From Acidovorax sp. (lineage in GTDB: Bacteria; Pseudomonadota; Gammaproteobacteria; Burkholderiales; Burkholderiaceae_C), in NCBI GenBank assembly GCA_030150585.1, contig JASLFM010000100.1:1-5910 (forward strand): DNA of 5,910 bases, written 5' to 3'. Position 1 is the stretch's first letter. Every line of letters begins with the position of its first letter. Of this stretch, positions 5,266 to 5,910 are shown piece by piece. The position numbers and the translations under genes are program-made. The notes below the pieces were generated by a model. The model did no database searches, was not told the origin of the DNA, and saw only the letters and a list, made by a program, of their open reading frames with translations.

Positions 5266-5297
5266 GCAAAAAAGTGCAATTTAGTGGTGAAAAGTGC
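5261..5297 (+). promoter_or_regulatory. MraZ operator: four AGTG boxes at exact 10-bp spacing
   Basis: AGTG occurs at 5263, 5273, 5283 and 5293, exactly one helical turn apart; three of the four are AGTGC, and two read AAAGTGC. MraZ proteins are known to bind short direct repeats with about 10-bp period upstream of their own gene (TGGG-type in E. coli, AAAGTG-type in mollicutes). The array runs from the -10 across the expected transcription start, well placed to block initiation. The assignment is inferred from pattern, spacing and position. Confidence 0.75.
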
Positions 5298-5304
5298 CCT
5301 CAAT

Positions 5305-5320
5305 GCCTCTGCGAAGAGGC
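5305..5320 (+). other. GNRA-tetraloop hairpin in the mraZ leader
   Basis: GCCTCT (5305-5310) pairs perfectly with AGAGGC (5315-5320) around GCGA, a stable GNRA tetraloop. It ends 33 nt before the GTG start, between the AGTG boxes and the ribosome-binding region. It may stabilise the 5' end of the dcw mRNA. It would be unlikely inside a coding segment if the gene really starts at 5354. Confidence 0.5.
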
Positions 5321-5353
5321 CTCCCGGGGTGCAACAAGCTGGGATCGAAATCC

Positions 5354-5782
5354 GTGTTTCAAGGGGCGTCATCGCTGAGTCTGGATGCGAAGGGGCGGCT
5401 GTCCGTGCCGACCCGGCATCGTGACGTCCTGAACGCGACGGCCGCGGGCCAGCTCACGATCACCAAGCACCCGCACGGCTGCCTCATGGTGTTTCCGCGC
5501 CCGGAGTGGGAGAAGTTCCGCGCGCGCATCGCCGAACTGCCCATGTCGGCCCAGTGGTGGAAGCGCATCTTCCTCGGCAACGCCATGGACGTGGAGATGG
5601 ACGCCACGGGCCGCGTGCTCGTCTCGCCCGAACTGCGCGAGGCTGCCGGCATTTCCAAGGACGCCATGCTGCTGGGCATGGGCAACCACTTCGAACTTTG
5701 GGACAAGGCCACTTACGACGCCCAGGAGGCGGCGGCCATGCAGGGCGAAATGCCCGACGTCTTCAAGGACTTCTCCTTCTGA
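5354..5782 (+). CDS. mraZ: MraZ, AbrB-fold transcriptional regulator of the dcw cluster
   Basis: MraZ is a DNA-binding ring-forming protein that represses its own operon of division and cell-wall genes. The product has 142 residues. It starts FQGASSLSLDAKGRLSVP, the usual MraZ N-terminus, and contains the two AbrB-like half-domains with the DxxGR signature: D11-R15 (DAKGRLSVP) and D83-R87 (DATGRVLVS). Later motifs are SAQWWKRIFLGNA at 65-77 and LLGMGNHFELWD at 106-117. The start is GTG 5354, since family members begin exactly there; the ATG at 5303 would add 17 residues unlike MraZ and run through the leader hairpin. A weak GGGA lies about 9 nt upstream. The four AGTG boxes before the gene are its likely target. 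The next gene, rsmH, starts 10 bp after the stop, so the two are surely co-transcribed. Confidence 0.96.
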   Translation: MFQGASSLSLDAKGRLSVPTRHRDVLNATAAGQLTITKHPHGCLMVFPRPEWEKFRARIAELPMSAQWWKRIFLGNAMDVEMDATGRVLVSPELREAAGISKDAMLLGMGNHFELWDKATYDAQEAAAMQGEMPDVFKDFSF

Positions 5783-5792
5783 GAGAGGCCCC

Positions 5793-5910
5793 ATGAACCA
5801 ACCCCTTGCCCATACCTCGGTCCTGCTCGACGAGGCGGTCGATGCGCTGCTCGGCCGCGCCGGGCCGCAGCCCGCCGGTACCTGGGTGGACGCCACCTTC
5901 GGCCGGGGCG
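5793..5910 (+). CDS. rsmH: RsmH (MraW), 16S rRNA C1402 N4-methyltransferase, 5' part (runs off window)
   Basis: The first 39 codons are present. RsmH methylates the N4 of cytosine 1402 in the decoding centre of 16S rRNA using S-adenosylmethionine. The start HTSVLLDEAVDALL (residues 7-20) is the typical RsmH opening, and VDATFGRG at 32-39 is the beginning of the SAM-binding motif I. ATG 5793 is preceded by AGAGG (5784-5788) at 4-nt spacing. The gap to mraZ is only 10 bp, the standard mraZ-rsmH order at the head of the dcw cluster. The rest of the gene, and the expected ftsL/ftsI genes, are outside the window. Confidence 0.95.
   Translation, partial: MNQPLAHTSVLLDEAVDALLGRAGPQPAGTWVDATFGRG

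Noticed and set aside
5294..5353. GTG 5294 or ATG 5303 as mraZ start
   Set aside because: MraZ proteins begin at the FQGAS motif; the extension is non-conserved and overlaps the AGTG array or leader hairpin.
5103..5353. A small gene or small RNA in the hslU-mraZ gap
   Set aside because: No conserved-looking reading frame; the one short + frame (from 5236) overlaps the promoter and mraZ. The promoter, boxes and hairpins explain most of the gap from 5236 on; 5150-5235 shows nothing definite.
5369..5896. Minus-strand open frame under mraZ/rsmH
   Set aside because: Antisense to two conserved genes; no recognisable motif.

Overview
The window is about 5.9 kb of dense, GC-rich, ordinary-looking chromosome in which every gene is on the + strand. 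Protein sequences and gene order point to a betaproteobacterium of the Burkholderiales, most likely family Comamonadaceae (Acidovorax/Comamonas-like). This rests on remembered similarity of HslV, HslU, MraZ and DksA and on an intergenic repeat of a type I associate with that family; no database was searched. No rRNA, tRNA, CRISPR array, insertion sequence or phage gene was seen.

Layout: (1) the 3' end of a COG0523/CobW-type metal-chaperone GTPase with a very histidine-rich loop; (2) dksA, encoding an RNA polymerase-binding transcription factor with an extra basic Ala/Pro/Lys N-terminal tail of about 100 residues and only one of the four zinc-finger cysteines; (3) a 581-residue protein without a gene name, which I read as two copies of a helical-hairpin plus STAS-like unit; (4) hslV and hslU, the two subunits of the HslVU (ClpQY) ATP-dependent protease; (5) an AT-richer control region (about 46% GC over 5103-5300); (6) mraZ and the first 39 codons of rsmH, the start of the division and cell-wall (dcw) cluster.

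The genes form at least three functional groups. The CobW-type GTPase next to a DksA without a zinc site suggests a link between zinc supply and stringent-response control of transcription. The HslVU protease pair follows the STAS gene closely, and a good match to a heat-shock (sigma-32) promoter fits into the 37-bp gap before hslV. A stem-loop repeat fills the 56-bp gap between hslV and hslU. In front of mraZ, four AGTG boxes spaced exactly 10 bp apart lie at and just downstream of a likely sigma-70 -10 element, which fits an MraZ operator for autorepression of the dcw operon.

I see no clear new defence or mobile system. The items most worth a second look are the duplicated STAS-like protein, the heat-shock promoter that would give a nearly leaderless hslV mRNA, the mraZ box array and the hslV-hslU repeat.
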